A DNA stretch of 64,000 nucleotides from Paramecium tetraurelia. Taxonomy: Eukaryota; Ciliophora; Oligohymenophorea; Peniculida; Parameciidae. The stretch is from assembly GCF_000165425.1 (NCBI RefSeq), contig NW_001799399.1:323337-387336 (forward strand). Reading direction: 5' to 3'. Position 1 is the first letter of the stretch. Every line of letters starts with the position of its first letter. The position numbers and the translations under genes were made by a program. Below, one piece after another: positions 35,880-50,980 of this stretch. The notes beneath the pieces are model-generated. The model did not search any database and was not told the origin of the DNA. It worked only from the letters and a program-made list of their open reading frames with translations.

Positions 35880-38800
35880 TCAATATTGAAATTATTTTTT
35901 CGATATGGCTTGTCTTGAACTAGCTCTGAATATTTCCTCTGCTACTTCATCTAACATGGCTTCAAATACAATATCTGCTAATTCTACTGCAACTTCTGCT
36001 TGTTCCTCATCATAATTAAGCCATTTCTCCTCAGATTCTTAAATCTTTAGAATAAATTGATTGCCTTACTTCGTACTCTAACATCTGTTACAATCGATCT
36101 TCTTTAATCTAGTTCAAGTAATCATCCTCTATTACTATAATTTCTCCTTAAGGGGTTTCAATTTTTTCGGGTATGAATCCACAAAGAAAAGATCCCCATT
36201 TAAGCATTTTGGCAATTGCAAATCCCATAGCTCTATCAATGGTTTCAGGAGTGGTCAAATTTTGATAAACTTTCAGGGGATTCGATTTCCAAGGATAAGG
36301 TTATCCTCTAATTCCATAAGGTCTTACAAAATTGATAGCCTCATTAAAAGCTTCATAAACCATTCTTAAATGGAACATTTCCAATTCCTTAAACTAATCG
36401 CTAATATTTAAGTCATTAAAATATTTCAGTTTGAGCGAGTAAGATTAATTAAATTTAGACCAAATATCTTCATCGATGAGAGGTTCCATCTAATGAATGT
36501 ATTTAATTAATGGATATAATGGGCCAGATGTTGAATCATCCAAATTGTTTTATTACATATCACTTAAAGATATTGTCTTTAATAAATCTTATGGACTTAT
36601 TCCTAAAGGTGTGTTAATTTACTATATAAAAGCACTCAAATGATGTTCTATTAATACAATTTTTAGTTACTTTAAATAAATTCTCCAAAAGAAACTAGGT
36701 AATCTTTTATGAAATTAAGAGTAGTTGGGAAACCAGGAGGAAATTAGTACTCAATCTATGATTCCTCATCCCACTCCATTAGCACCCCCAAAGATTAAAG
36801 AGGGAAATTATTTAATTCTTCAGCAAATTCAACTATTATATTTTAAACAATGTTTTCAGTAACACTGTCAATTTTACGATCATCAAAAGGTATTATTGAC
36901 TTTCTATAATTGGGTTAAGGGTCTCTATTTTCAAGAATTTCGATAGCCTCAACTTATGCTATCTCTTATGAAGGGATTGATTTTTAGTTATTGGATGTTA
37001 TTTGTTAAGATTTATGAATCGAATGCGACATAGATTCTGTATGAATATTGAATAATGTGCTAGTCTATATTTCTTCATTTTTCATTGAAATCTCATCCAA
37101 ACTCATTTACTAATCAAAGCTGCGAACTTACTTTCTGTTTTTCTGATATTTTCTAAAATGATCATTTTCTACATTATTAATATAATAATAATACTTATTT
37201 TTTATAATAGCCCATAATGAGGGATAGCCTTTTTCTCAATATCACAATCAGATTGCTCAGTTTCAGATCTTAAAGAAAAAATTTACCTAATTGAAAGATT
37301 TTCTTCATCACACTGCATCTTAATCTTTTCCATAAATTATTGATCTTTCTAAGTAGATTTTATAGTTTCCTTAAACATCTACTAAAGTCTTTCAACTTCA
37401 TTTTTCGATTATTATAACTTTGCTCTCTCTCTTTTATATTTCCTTTCTAGTTTGTCTTTGTTCTCGGAAAACATTTCATTAGTTACTTTCTTTTTTTCTA
37501 ACATTTTATCCAACAAAGCAACTTATTTATCGAATTTCTATTATAGAGCTTCTTCGCGAGATTTCAATACTTAAATATAATAATCAGGGTCTTGATTGGA
37601 TCCATTTTAATTGAGTCTACTTTTTTTAGGTGTAGAATCTTAGATTTGTTCAATTTCTGATTCTAGATTTTCAGATTATGATTAACAGGCTGATTATGAT
37701 TAGGGTAAATTTTAATTATTTTTAATAGATTTTTATGCACTTGACAGCTATTATTGAGAGAATTAATCTAAGTTGAGATGAGGTATATTATTATTTCCTT
37801 TAGGACTTGATTAATGAGGAGATGACTATTGGATAGATTCAGAAGGAGGAGGAGCATACCCTTGTTAATGGGATATGGCAGAGTCATTTTATAAATATTC
37901 ATAATTATTCTGCTTCCTATTTGATTCTGTAGCCTAATTAATAGATTGCTGATCATCTTATTTTAATAAATCTCTAAATAATACTTATTCTGAATTGTTC
38001 ACTCCTTTATCTTATTTCTAAGCTTCCTCCTATTATTAAATTAAATAATTTAGATAAAAAAATACTAGTTATCTAGTTTTAAATCCTCTCCATACCTTTT
38101 AGATCATGGTTGCAGCTATATTTTGAATTAATTCCAATTGCTCTTCACTTATTTTATCAAATAATTCATCTTATAGGGCAGTATCTGGTTGTTCTTATAT
38201 TTGTTTTTTACTTTTAGAGCTAGAAATGCTATGATGGGTATAATTTTATTATTATGATAATGATTATTATTGCTAGTATTACTAATATTACTATTATTAA
38301 CTTTAGGATTATTATTAATTAGTAACCAATTAAAACCTACCTTGAAGTTCCTAAAATCTCTCCTTTATAGTTTATTTTGATTATTATTCAAACTTCTCCT
38401 TCAAAAATTATTCCAAAAATTAATATAATTCTTATTCACTTAATTTATATTGAAATCCTTAACTATTCATCTGCTCATTTATGACTTGCATCTACATTAA
38501 TTATTCTTATAAATATGATTCAGGTAGATTAGACAACCATTCAATAAAAGTCAACTAACTATTTTTCCTTGTATGAGATTAAGTGCTGCTATAACTTGAT
38601 TATCTAAGCGATCTCATTAATTCCTTATACTCTTTTTCTAATTTATTGAAATTTGGGGGTTCCGATGTCCGATAATGCTGTGATTGTGGTTCGACATGTT
38701 AAGAGTTTAGTTAAACGGTTAAATTGGATTTAATTGAGGCATTTCTTGATTTAGCAAATTGTTTTGCCTCTTAATTTAAAATCTATAGATTTTAAAGAAC

Positions 38801-39789
38801 TTTTTCTTTTTTTAATTTTTAGAGTTGTTTTCTAAAATAAATAAAATTTATACTCTTCTATTTTCTATTATCTCCAGAGTTCTTTTTTGTACATCATATA
38901 CAATTTCACATCCTATTCTACCTCCTTATGTTCGCAATTGTTTTTATTTTTTAGAGGAGACGATATTGATTCCAATACTTATTTCGATTTTTATTCTTGG
39001 GATATCTATAAATATACTTTAAATCATCTTTTAAATATCTTTTTCAGGTTTGGAATTCAAAAAATCTAATCCCAATTTATGTCTTCTTATTTTCTCCTTT
39101 ATTGCTTATTCAGTAGAAGTCTTGCTTTAAACAATAGGCTTTTCTAGTTTATCATGGATTTCCAACATTTTAGTCCAATACTATTTTAACTTATTTTAAT
39201 CGATGCCCCAAGGTAATACTGATGAGGGAGGAGACTTTTACTAAACATAATCTTAAAGTATCTAAATACCCTTGAAAATCTTTATTGATTGACTTATCGA
39301 ATTTGTTGATCCATAATTTTTCTCATTTCGTTCAAACTAGCCACTCTTTATTTTTATATCTCTTCTTGTACTTACTACTCTTGCTTATCCTCTTTTGTGA
39401 TATTGAATTAAATTACTTTAATGCTTACGCAGGTTTGATTTTAATAATTGTTAAACCCTCTACTCTGATTCCTGTTTATCTTATAGTTAAACTTTCTTTT
39501 TCTTTTGAGTTTTCTTCTTCTTTTTTTTCTTCTTTATTTAACTCTTTGATTTTAGTTCTACTTAGGTGTCCTTTATGGGCTCTCCTTACTAAATGATTAT
39601 CTGTTGTTGTAAATTAATTATTGGGCCAGATGTGGTTCGTTTGAGACATTTTCCATTATGGGGACTTTTTTTTTCAGGGCTTTTCATTACATTGACTATC
39701 TCTTCTTCCAATTTATTGGTCTCAATAGGTCGTTACATAAGTCTAGCAGAATTCATAATAACATTCGGCTCTACTTTACGACACTGCAT
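35880..39789 (-). CDS. Giant coiled-coil protein with IQ motif and poly-Gln
   Basis: About 1,260 residues over 3.9 kb. The N-terminus has a poly-lysine block (KKKKKKKKTQKKKKV), then coiled coils (KKELWRQQKIEEKQLQKLKK). A Gln-rich tract encoded almost only by TAA/TAG lies near 38,255-38,340. It is followed by an IQ calmodulin-binding motif (IAATMIQKVWRGFKTRQ) and more coiled coil (REEALQQKFDKQVALLDKML). The C-terminal ~350 residues end EEKWLNYDEEQAEVAVELAD with IVFEAMLDEVAEEIF, resembling DUF4378-type tails of microtubule/centrosomal proteins. Introns required include GTATATTTATAG...CCCAAG, GTATAAATTTTA...TTTTAG, GTATTATTATTAT...TGTAG and GTAAGGCAATC...TAAAG. The third joins the coiled coil to SLDEISMKN; I first took the latter for a separate gene. 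Centrosomal/basal-body role is inference. Start ATG 39787-39789, stop TGA 35880-35882. Confidence 0.65.
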
Positions 39790-39883
39790 TATAAAATTAT
39801 TAACGATAATTGAAATTTCAATACTAAAAAAATGTATTAGAAAATCAAATATTTTTAATTAGATTCAGTATCATGAGAACATT

Positions 39884-42800
39884 ATCATTGATATCTTTTC
39901 AAAATGTTAATTACAGGATCACTTGTCAATTAAAAATGTGGGATCGCAATTAAGGCAAGCTTGATGTTTCTCATTTCTTTGACATTCTGATTTATCCAAA
40001 TTGAGTAAAATATGTGAAAAAATATCAAATAAACCACTATTATTATGTCATAATATAAGAGCAACACATCAAGATGCTTTTCCTTAATCAGAGCAATGTT
40101 ACCGTCAACTATTTCTAAAAATCGTATAAAGCAATAATAAGTGTCTCTAAAGTGAGACAAGACTATTGCATTAAACTCAGAACTATTGATCAATTAATGT
40201 ATCTCTTATGTATTGTTTACATATTATCCATTTGATATTTCATTGGCAAAATTCTATTAATAAAACTATTAAATGGTTGTTACTAAAGTAAGTATGCCGT
40301 GAGCAAAATATTCAGAATTATCATCCTGATCTACATAATTACCATACTTTTAAATAAACTCAGCAGTGTTTTATGTTGCTTTTAATTAGCAAAATGGAAA
40401 ATAATCACTTAAATATATGCAGATATCAGAACTCAATAATCCTTGAATTTCCTCTTGGGAATATTCTAACGATAGATCTTTTATAATATTTTCATACAAC
40501 TTAACAAATGACAAATTAATATCAGCATAAAATTCATCAAACAGCTGTAAAATCACTCCTTCATCTATCAATTCAGTTTCTTAATAAATATTTAAAGACT
40601 TTAACTTTTCAAATAACATTGGTTTAGTTTTAATAATCAAAGCAGCACTAGCCAAATTGTCCAATTTTGAACTAAACAACGCAAAATCATTTAAAAGATT
40701 ACTCAATGGCAAAAGTCTATTTTATTAATCATTAAATATTGCATAGCCTCCCCATAAATAAATTTAGTATATTGAAACAAATACCAATATTTTCAAAAGA
40801 TGAGAAAACAGATTTATTTTTGTCTAAAAGTTTCTTGTATTTTTTTAGTTAGTTTACATTAATTATAGCTTCTAACTAATAGTGATTTTTTCTTTTGGTT
40901 AATAGTAAGTGACATCCTGTTGAAATCCAAAGTTATAATAGTTAAAACGCTTCCAAGAATCCTCTCCACCCTATACGCTAAGTGCAATATAAACTGTATG
41001 AGCTCTTACTTGAAAATATTTGATATATATTTACAAATTTCAGTTTCTATTTCACTATCTTTAATTCTTCCCACAAGCAATGCTAAATTTCTATTTTATT
41101 ATTCAATATTATTCCATTAAATCAATTGCACCAACATTACAAGAAAGATAATTGCAGTGTGAATCAGATGTTCAATAACAAAGATTGTACTTTCAAATTA
41201 CTAGAGGGATGTTGAATTCTCTTTTAATTAACTAAGAAGATTAGAGTCAATATCGATAATCTCTGGTAGATTTTATTCTATCAAAAACATTTTATCAATA
41301 TATTATCTATTAATGTACTCCTTATAATTGCTGTAATCATATGTATTTATCTACACTAAATAATGAACGACTTCTTCCATAAAATAAAGTAATCTGGTGA
41401 ATTCCACTTCCTCGAAATTATCAGCTGAGTATTTTAAATTTATATTCGATAAAGATCCGTCAGACTCCATTTGAATGAATATTGGATATAACTAAGTTAA
41501 ATTGGCAAAAACAAACTGATTCAAAAGTGAAGTTTGGTATAAGCTTTACGATATTGAGTATTAACTATTATTGAGGATATCGTAATCATTTAATATGAAT
41601 ATCCAACTCAATGATAATGTCTTACAAAAATATCGATTAAATCTTAATGGTCCCATAAATTGTTAAGCTTATAATTGAGATTCACGATAATTGGTAATTA
41701 GATGATAGTTTGTAAATCCAAATCCTCCTATACTTATCAAATTTATACAATAGACTATACACCATAGAATTAGGATATTTTTTGGAAGTTAAGATTTTTG
41801 CTTAAATACAATTTGAAAGAAATAGGATTAATTATTAGATACTTTAGAAAGACTACTTGAATTTTGAGATTTATTGGGGTTTTACTCAGGATCTGAGAAA
41901 TTATTAGTTTTGCTGAAAGATTTAATCTTTTTCTCACGCCTTTAATTTTATTTTTTTGAGTCCTCTTCAGACATAAATTCATCCAGAAACTGAGATTCTT
42001 CAGAACTCGAATTTCTGACTTCCTAAACTGATTCCATCTCAGAATTCAGCGCAATCTCTGGTTTAATAAAGCATGCCTTGGGAGTAAAATTTGTGGATGA
42101 TAATTATTAAGTCATTAGGATCTCAGATTAATTCATAGAAACCAGTTATTTTGAATACATCTTCCTCTTAGTGAAAACACTTTATAGAGCTCGTTAATCC
42201 CCATATCTTCTTTTGGATACAATGAAATCTAAATTCAAAATAAATATTACCTTTGAGGTGTCTCAAAGTCGATTTCTTCATAGTTGAATCCACATCTTAT
42301 AAAGCAAACAATTCCGTTGCTATTTCGCCTAAATCATGTTTTCTATAATCAGATATTTACATAATGAAAAATCCATCTGTATTGCCTTTTTAATAATATA
42401 AGGTAAATCTTAAAAAACTTGTTTTTTATTATGTGATCTTAGCATAAAAATTAATTTTATACATTTTGATTGACAAATTCAGATGCAAATTTAGCATACT
42501 CCTCATTTAATAAGTTAATATCTATTGATTAATTCATCTCTTTAGTATTTGATGATGTACTTTATCGATCTTTTATAATTAAATATATTATTACTTGAAA
42601 AAGACTATTTTTTTTTGAGATTCCAAATAGAATACAAATCTCTAAGATGATATTTCAACTGCTGTTAAAAATTTTCATGAAATTCCTTTATATCTGTTTA
42701 GGTTATAAATATAGCATCCTCTTATAAATTAACATTTTCTGATTAATCTTTCTGTCTTTGATAGCATTTCTTAGCAATTTCAAATAAATCTGGAATAAAG

Positions 42801-44932
42801 TAATACAAATAACAGAAACCATATAAAGATTTTAAATCCATTTATGATTCTTCACGGTCTGTAAATAAATCATAGTAAATTTACTTGGTTATCCCTAATA
42901 CTCTTCCATTTTGATCAAATAAAATATAATCATATCTTTTTCCTCCTGAAAAGAAAATTCCTTTAATTACATAATCATCTTCATAGCTGAAATCATTTGC
43001 AAGTTTTAATTGTAAAGGGAAGATAAAATTTTCTTATGACTTTCCAAAAATCATTCTGAATTCTTGAAAGAAAGGAGAATCACCTTTAATTAAAAAGTTT
43101 GAGAGCATTTAATTATGTTTGGAGGCTATAAAATCAGGCATAAGTTAATTTAAATGAAATATATTTTGAAATTCCTCCACTTTTTTGTAATTGAATATCT
43201 AACCCAATTACTACTTATTCGAATTCAAAATGGTTCCTAGACTTTTCACTAAACTTACTGTAACAATAGCTACTTTATCATGTACAAGAGCAATTGAATT
43301 TAATTAGTCTTATTAAAGAGTTTATTCATAACAATAGATTAGATAATATTATTTTTCACATAAAAATGAATGAAGCTAATCATTCATAATGATTGAATAA
43401 TATAATGACAACATTCTCAAGTGATATAAGTTATTAACTTAGGAAATATTTACTTCATAAACATCTCTATTTATAATAAGTTTAAATTTTCTTCTTAATT
43501 TTTCTAATTCATCAGCTAATTTAATAAGTTCTAATTGAAGTTATCTTATTGTCTTAAAGCCTTTAAGCTATTTTCTCCAAATATCTAATTTAGCAGATAA
43601 AGTCTTTCGTAGATTCAGAATCAATTTATCTGATTAAATATCCAAATGAACTAAATTTTCAGATGTTAAATTGGCACTTTAAGTATCTTGTGTGAAAACT
43701 TTTTAGGATTATTATTATTTCATTATTTCCTATCTTAATTTATTAGAGATGTCAATTTATATTAAATTAAAATACCATGACAATTCTGGTTTGTATTTAA
43801 TTTAATAGTGTTTAAGTCTTGCTAAACTTTGTGAATATTGTTTATTTTGGAATCCTAGATATCGTACTTTAAATAAAAATAAGTGCTCATCTTCCTTGGT
43901 TTATACTTGATAGTTTACAATACATCGAATGACGTCTGAGCTATCCAATGACTATTAAATAGTAATTATATATACTTAACATTTCCGACCACAATGGATA
44001 ATATGCTAATTAACCATTCCAATCTAAAGAAGCTATTCAGTCTGTGTTAGTTATGACTCAGCCTAAACTTAAAATTGCCTCAGTACTTTTATCTACAAAT
44101 GTTGATCCTTTTCACTAGATTTAGTAAATGTATCCAATCCCTTAGCATAAAACAATCTTTAATAGCAAGTTTCTCCCAAATAGAAACATATGGATGAAAA
44201 TATGAAGTAATAAATATATTGGGAATATGTCGTTTCTATTATGAGTGATAAATTATTCAAAATCAAATTAATCAAATTGCATCCAAATTTAATTTAATTT
44301 AATGTAAAAATCAATTTACTATCATAAAAACTGTAAGGCATGTATAAATAAATATCAATCTATTCTAAACCTATCCACATTAAGGCTGAGAGCTGTTTTA
44401 ATATTAGTATTTCTTCCTAATCATGATAAAAGTAAAGAATTTGAGTTGCAAATTAAAATATTTGTGACACAATCTTCATTATACTTTAATCTCTGGTATA
44501 GGTTGATTAATTGAAGTTAATATTTCTAAACAAAATACAGGACATCAAAGATAGGGAAAATATTAAACTCACATCGAAGATAGCCCAAATGTAAATTACA
44601 GTATGTGTTTTTGAGTTCAATAGAAAGGAACGAAAAGTGGATGAAACAAATATAAAACACATAATTTAAGGTAAAAGTGCTAAATACCCATTTAAAATCT
44701 TCATCAAATTTCTAAATGTTCTTTTCAAATAAACTATTTACAGCATGAATAACAGAAATACTATGAAGTTAAAGAAAGTAGTAATATATCCAATGTAATC
44801 AGGCAACAAGTCGATATCTAAAATCGATAACTTAAGAATTTGAAAAAAAATTGAAAAGTGACCATCCTTCTTTTGATTATTGTTATTGATTTCTTGTAAG
44901 GTGATTGCGAGATATTATAGAAATTAAAGCAT
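39884..44932 (-). CDS. Giant TmcB-like multi-TM membrane protein, copy 1
   Basis: About 1,600 residues. The N-terminal third is multi-pass (GYITTFFNFIVFLLFMLQIV, FLLNSKTHTVIYIWAIF), then a long soluble middle region. The C-terminal third has two more TMs bracketing an extracytoplasmic domain (TESTIFVIEHLIHTAIIF-type and YYDIIIVVYLIFFHIFYSIW). It ends KLALIAIPHF...DPVINILKRYQ. This is the layout of the ciliate-expanded TmcB-like family, which carries PAS-type segments and is thought to act in sensing. The plus-strand gene at 52092-56379 has the same layout and a related tail. Many introns are needed and I resolved only some, so internal exon boundaries are approximate. Start ATG 44930-44932, stop TGA 39884-39886. 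Confidence 0.6.
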
Positions 44933-45204
44933 CCGAACAAACAATATGAAGGAGTATGATTAATCAAAGCAAACGCTTTCATCGTTTAATTGTTTGCTAA
45001 GATTATTTTTTATTTTTTACATATTATATTATTTTCATTAACTTTTTAATATATAGAAATGTTAATTAACGAACTTACACTCATAAGCAATGTTTCGATG
45101 ATTATGAAATCTAGAAGATTTAGAATCAATTTATTACCATGATATATTTCATACACATAAAACCAAAAATTATGAAACTAATTATATAATAATTTATAGA
45201 CATA

Positions 45205-47121
45205 ATGAAAACAAAAGAAATAAGGAAAAGAGAGGATATTTTAATAAAGCTTAAAATCAAGTATACTAATATCGAAGATTTAAATAATCAAGTATTTGAG
45301 GAGTTTTTTTTTAATAAATTAAAAGAATTTTGTTTTTCAACACGCAATTATGAGTTGTGTCCAATGATTTAGCAAACTATCAAAAGAAACCCATTTTAAT
45401 AACAACTAAATTATTTTAAAGAAGTGCATGATTAAAAAATTATTAAAAGAGAAACCAAAATCCAATATTTTTAAGATAAACTCATCTAACTTCTAAAATC
45501 CAATAGAGTTGTTCCCAAAATTTTGACTTCAATCAAAGTAAAAGATAATTCCATTAAATTAAAAAATCGCAATCCCCCTTTACTTGATGATATTCATAAA
45601 GCCTATGAAAATGATGAATATATAGTGGATGAAATCAATTAAGATATGCAAGAGAAGGATTATGACGATCTACCAATAGATAAATTGATTTTGTTATCCT
45701 TAAAAAAATTAGAATAAAACATTGATAAATATTGTAGCCCAAATTTCCTTTGCTATCAAGAAGTTGCATAAATTAAAGATACATATCAAAAAATGGGCAG
45801 TATTGATTTGAAATCAAATAAAAATTATGAGGAAATCTACATTACTTATGGCAAGTTTGTTAATAAATTGAATTAAATTGTAACTGGATTTGACAATGAA
45901 GACTTCTTCAGAGTGGTTGGACCATTAAAGAACATAATTTTAAGGAAGATTGGTAAAATAGTTTTGTCCGAATTGGTTAAAAGTTAAATAGCCTTGCCAA
46001 AAATATTAACTCAAATTTCATTATTACATGATAATGAGTAAAGTAATTTTGGATAAAAAAGAGCCTTTGAAATAAGATTTACCCATGATTTCTTAGATTA
46101 AATACTAACCATGCCTGAAGTTAAAGACTTTATAGAAGTCTTCAATTTCCCTTATTTGCAGAGATGCACAACTTGGAGAGCGATTAAAAATTACTACTTT
46201 TAAGTTATAGCTACTAATTTTAAAGAATAGGAGAATCAAACAGAAAATGAAATATTATCCTTTTAGCTTTAAGAAATCTATGAAAATATTCACGTCCATT
46301 CTGAAGAGCTTAGAAAACTATCCAGATTTAGTACAGTAGCCAAAATGTTTATACAGGTTGAACAAAGGTTAAATTATTTAGTAGACAAAAAAGTGATTAT
46401 AGATGATTATGATGAGGAAACTAAGGAATTCTTATTGATTGCTTATTAATTGTTAAAGATCAAGGCAGCTATAAATGCAAAGGTAAATAAATAAAATGGA
46501 GATATAATATTAGATGAACCAATAAAAAAGAAAAAACCATACCAGAAAAGAGAAATCAAAGATAAAAAAGATTTAGATAAAATTAATTAAAAGTATAGAA
46601 CTATGACATTAATGCTTGCTAATCAAAGAAGAAAGATCTCATATCTATTAAAATACTTTATACAAACCTTGAATTCTGGAAATTAACCTTATCCTTTCAT
46701 CTTAGGAATAATGGAATGGAAGAGATTTAATATTAGAGCAACAATTAATTAATAATCATTAGACTTCTTAGTGATGGATGCTGTATTTATGAAATTTATG
46801 CATGATGAATACAAAATCGATATAAGTTCTGGAACCTCTTAAGAGAGAATTGATAAAATTATTAATGAACCTTATTCAGAGTATGTTAAGAAGACTGATT
46901 CCTAGACTTTGGGTAGTTGGACTCAATTACTAGCAAAATAGGCACGTTTAGTGAATGAACAAAAAGAATTAATCAGTTTGTAAATAAGGAAAATTCTGAA
47001 TAGCAATAATTTTAATAAGGAAGTAGATAATCTTGTTTAATCAGGATAAACAAGTACAATTTACACATAATTAATTTCAGATTTAATCAAAATCAGAGAA
47101 TTTGTAAATCAGCTATATTGA
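45205..47121 (+). CDS. Intronless 638-residue protein, unknown family
   Basis: One uninterrupted ciliate-code frame from ATG 45205-45207 to TGA 47119-47121 with no intron, unusual here for a gene this long. The product is soluble, Lys/Ile/Leu/Gln-rich and mainly helical. It includes FEEFFFNKLKEFCFSTRNYE, FNFPYLQRCTTWRAIKNYYF, KKKKPYQKREIKDKKDLDKI, a helical stretch ATINQQSLDFLVMDAVFMKF and the C-terminus LISDLIKIREFVNQLY. There is no TM, signal peptide or recognised catalytic motif. About 60 TAA/TAG codons are read as Gln. It lies 108 bases upstream of the NDR kinase start on the same strand. Function unknown. Confidence 0.72.
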
Positions 47122-47229
47122 AAATGTTATATATATATATACATACATTTATGAAAGTAAAATACTTCATCATTTTTGTTATTTTTTATATAAATTCAAA
47201 ATAAATAAAAATTAATATAAAAATCGTTA

Positions 47230-49198
<1,969 letters not shown>

Positions 49199-49371
49199 AC
49201 TTATTTTATATTTATTATATTTCAAATTTTTATAAACACCATAATTAGATAGGTAGTAATAGGGATTCTTGTATTATCTTAAAGTGAATAAAGTGGTTGT
49301 TTTCCATGTTATAAGTATTTAAATTAAAAAGCTAGTTTTACTATAAATATATATATTTTCAAATTTTAATA

Positions 49372-49881
49372 ATGTAGGAGTTAACAGAACTTAAGAACTT
49401 AGTTATACAATCTCTTGAGGCTAATGGATCTCTTGCCAAGATTAGAGCTTAGATAAGAGCTTCAGTCTTTAATGTAGTTGATTAACAGGAAGGCAATAAT
49501 AAAAAACCATCTCCATTTTTTTGGGAAAATAATAAGGCTTAAACAATTTACGAATTAGGATGTGGAAGAGACATGCTAGAATTAATAAAAGAGTTTTTAT
49601 TATTTTTTGAAATGCACTACACCACCTCCATTTTTTCAAGGTATTATCTAATCTATACAATAATAGCGAAAGCAATTTAAGAGAAGATATAAATCGTGAT
49701 TAGATTGCCAAAAAGTTGAATATAGACGCTACTGATTCTACAAAGCCATTGCTATACTTTTTGTTAAAAAATAGATAACCTGAAAAAAAATCGTAATTTT
49801 AAATTTATTTTATTTTAGAGAAGAAAAGCAATAGCAATAAAAAATTGCATAGCCATCACCCAAAGAAATTTAAATATAGCA

Positions 49882-49921
<40 letters not shown>

Positions 49922-50574
49922 TTGCAAGATCAAAAGGTTCAAGAATAAAAAAGATAAGATGAAATTAAAAAATAAGAGGAATTAAAAAAGTAAGAAGAAC
50001 AAAGAAAGCATGAAGAATATAGAAAATAAGATGAATTAAGAAGATAACAATAACAATAAGAAGAGTAGAAAAAACTTGAAGAATAAAAAAAAGAATAATA
50101 AAGAAAACAATAGGAGGACCAAAGAAAAATGGAAGAACTTAAGAAATAATAAGAACAATAAAAATTAGAATAATAGAAGTAAGAATAGCAAAGATAAGAA
50201 TAATAAAAGTAAGATTAATAAAGAAAAGAATAAGAAAAGGTGAAAGAGTAATAAAAATAATAGGAATTACTTAAACAATAATAAGAAAGAGAAAAACAAG
50301 AAGCAGAACAAAGGAAAGGTTAAGCTAAGAAATTTGAACATAAAAATTATGAGGATGAAAAGTTTGATAATGATGATATGGAAGAATAATTAGAGGGAGA
50401 CGTATCAATATTATATAATCAAAGGATTTAAGAGATTCTTAATTGTAATAAGATTAGTTTTAAGACTCCGATGAATACATGTAATAATCGCAATCATAAG
50501 GAATTGACATGACTATTGATTCTGCTGCATTAGAAGAGTTTGATTATTATGAAGATATCGAAGATATGGATTGA
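49372..50574 (+). CDS. FOP/FOR20-like basal-body protein with Gln-rich tail
   Basis: About 375 residues. The N-terminal domain LKNLVIQSLEANGSLAKIRA with QIRASVFNVVDQQEG matches the FOP/FOR20/OFD1-type TOF segment and is followed by a LisH-like helix (MLELIKEFLLFFEMHYTTSI). These domains dimerise and localise to centrosomes, basal bodies and transition zones. The middle third is almost pure Gln/Glu/Lys/Arg coil encoded by TAA/TAG, including (TAA)12 at 49883-49918. The acidic C-terminus ends FDYYEDIEDMD. Introns: GTATTATCTAATC...AATAG, GTAATTTTAAATTT...TTTAG and GTATCAATATTAT...CAAAG. Start ATG 49372-49374, stop TGA 50572-50574. Family assignment rests on the N-terminal 100 residues. Confidence 0.78.
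49883..49918 (+). repeat. (TAA)12 microsatellite coding for poly-Gln
   Basis: Twelve tandem TAA triplets inside the FOP/FOR20-like gene. In the ciliate code they read as twelve glutamines, directly after TAG and CAG, giving a run of 14 Gln. Confidence 0.93.
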
Positions 50575-50907
50575 ATTAAGATTGATTATCATAAATATAA
50601 TAAATTCTTTGTAATTCCTTAGGATTAATATTCTCTTTTATCTCTACACATTTTTTTAGATAATTAAATGATGTTAATTGGAATTTAAACATATAAATTT
50701 CCCAATTTGATTGTTAATATTTTTCCCTATCATAATTCTATTAAAAATAGCAAAATATGATTTGAATGATATTATTCTAAATAAAATAAATACAAAATAT
50801 TTACAGGTCTTTGTGAAAGTATAATGACTCATTTATGAGGTTATTAATATTTTTAAATTAGACTAATTTAAATAATTATATAGATTAAAATGTAGAAAAT
50901 ATAAAAA
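50575..50907. other. AT-rich intergenic region
   Basis: About 330 bases between the FOP-like stop and the 3' end of the second tRNA-Phe. The T-run that would terminate the minus-strand tRNA lies at its right edge. Nothing else seen. Confidence 0.55.
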
Positions 50908-50980
50908 TGGGAACAATGGGGATCGAACCCATGACATTAAGATCTTCAGTCTTACGCTCTCCCAACTGAGCTATACTCCC
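50908..50980 (-). tRNA. tRNA-Phe (GAA), copy 2
   Basis: Reverse complement of this segment is identical over all 73 nt to the tRNA-Phe at 34862-34934: same cloverleaf, anticodon GAA, A and B boxes. The upstream flank is also related: both copies have TAATTATATTAACTTT directly before the gene and a GTACTTTT block about 30 bases further out. This indicates a duplication that included promoter-flanking DNA. Confidence 0.97.

Noticed and set aside
37081-37106. Separate gene starting at ATG 37104-37106 (SLDEISMKN)
   Set aside because: The upstream coiled-coil gene runs into this ATG in the same frame after removing a 26-nt intron, with no TGA between, so I joined them. It remains possible that the ATG is an alternative start.
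38825-39862. Plus-strand open frames with hydrophobic residues
   Set aside because: They are the complement of the poly-Lys and coiled-coil part of the minus-strand giant gene. Poly-Lys on minus reads as Phe/Ser on plus, giving a false membrane-protein look.
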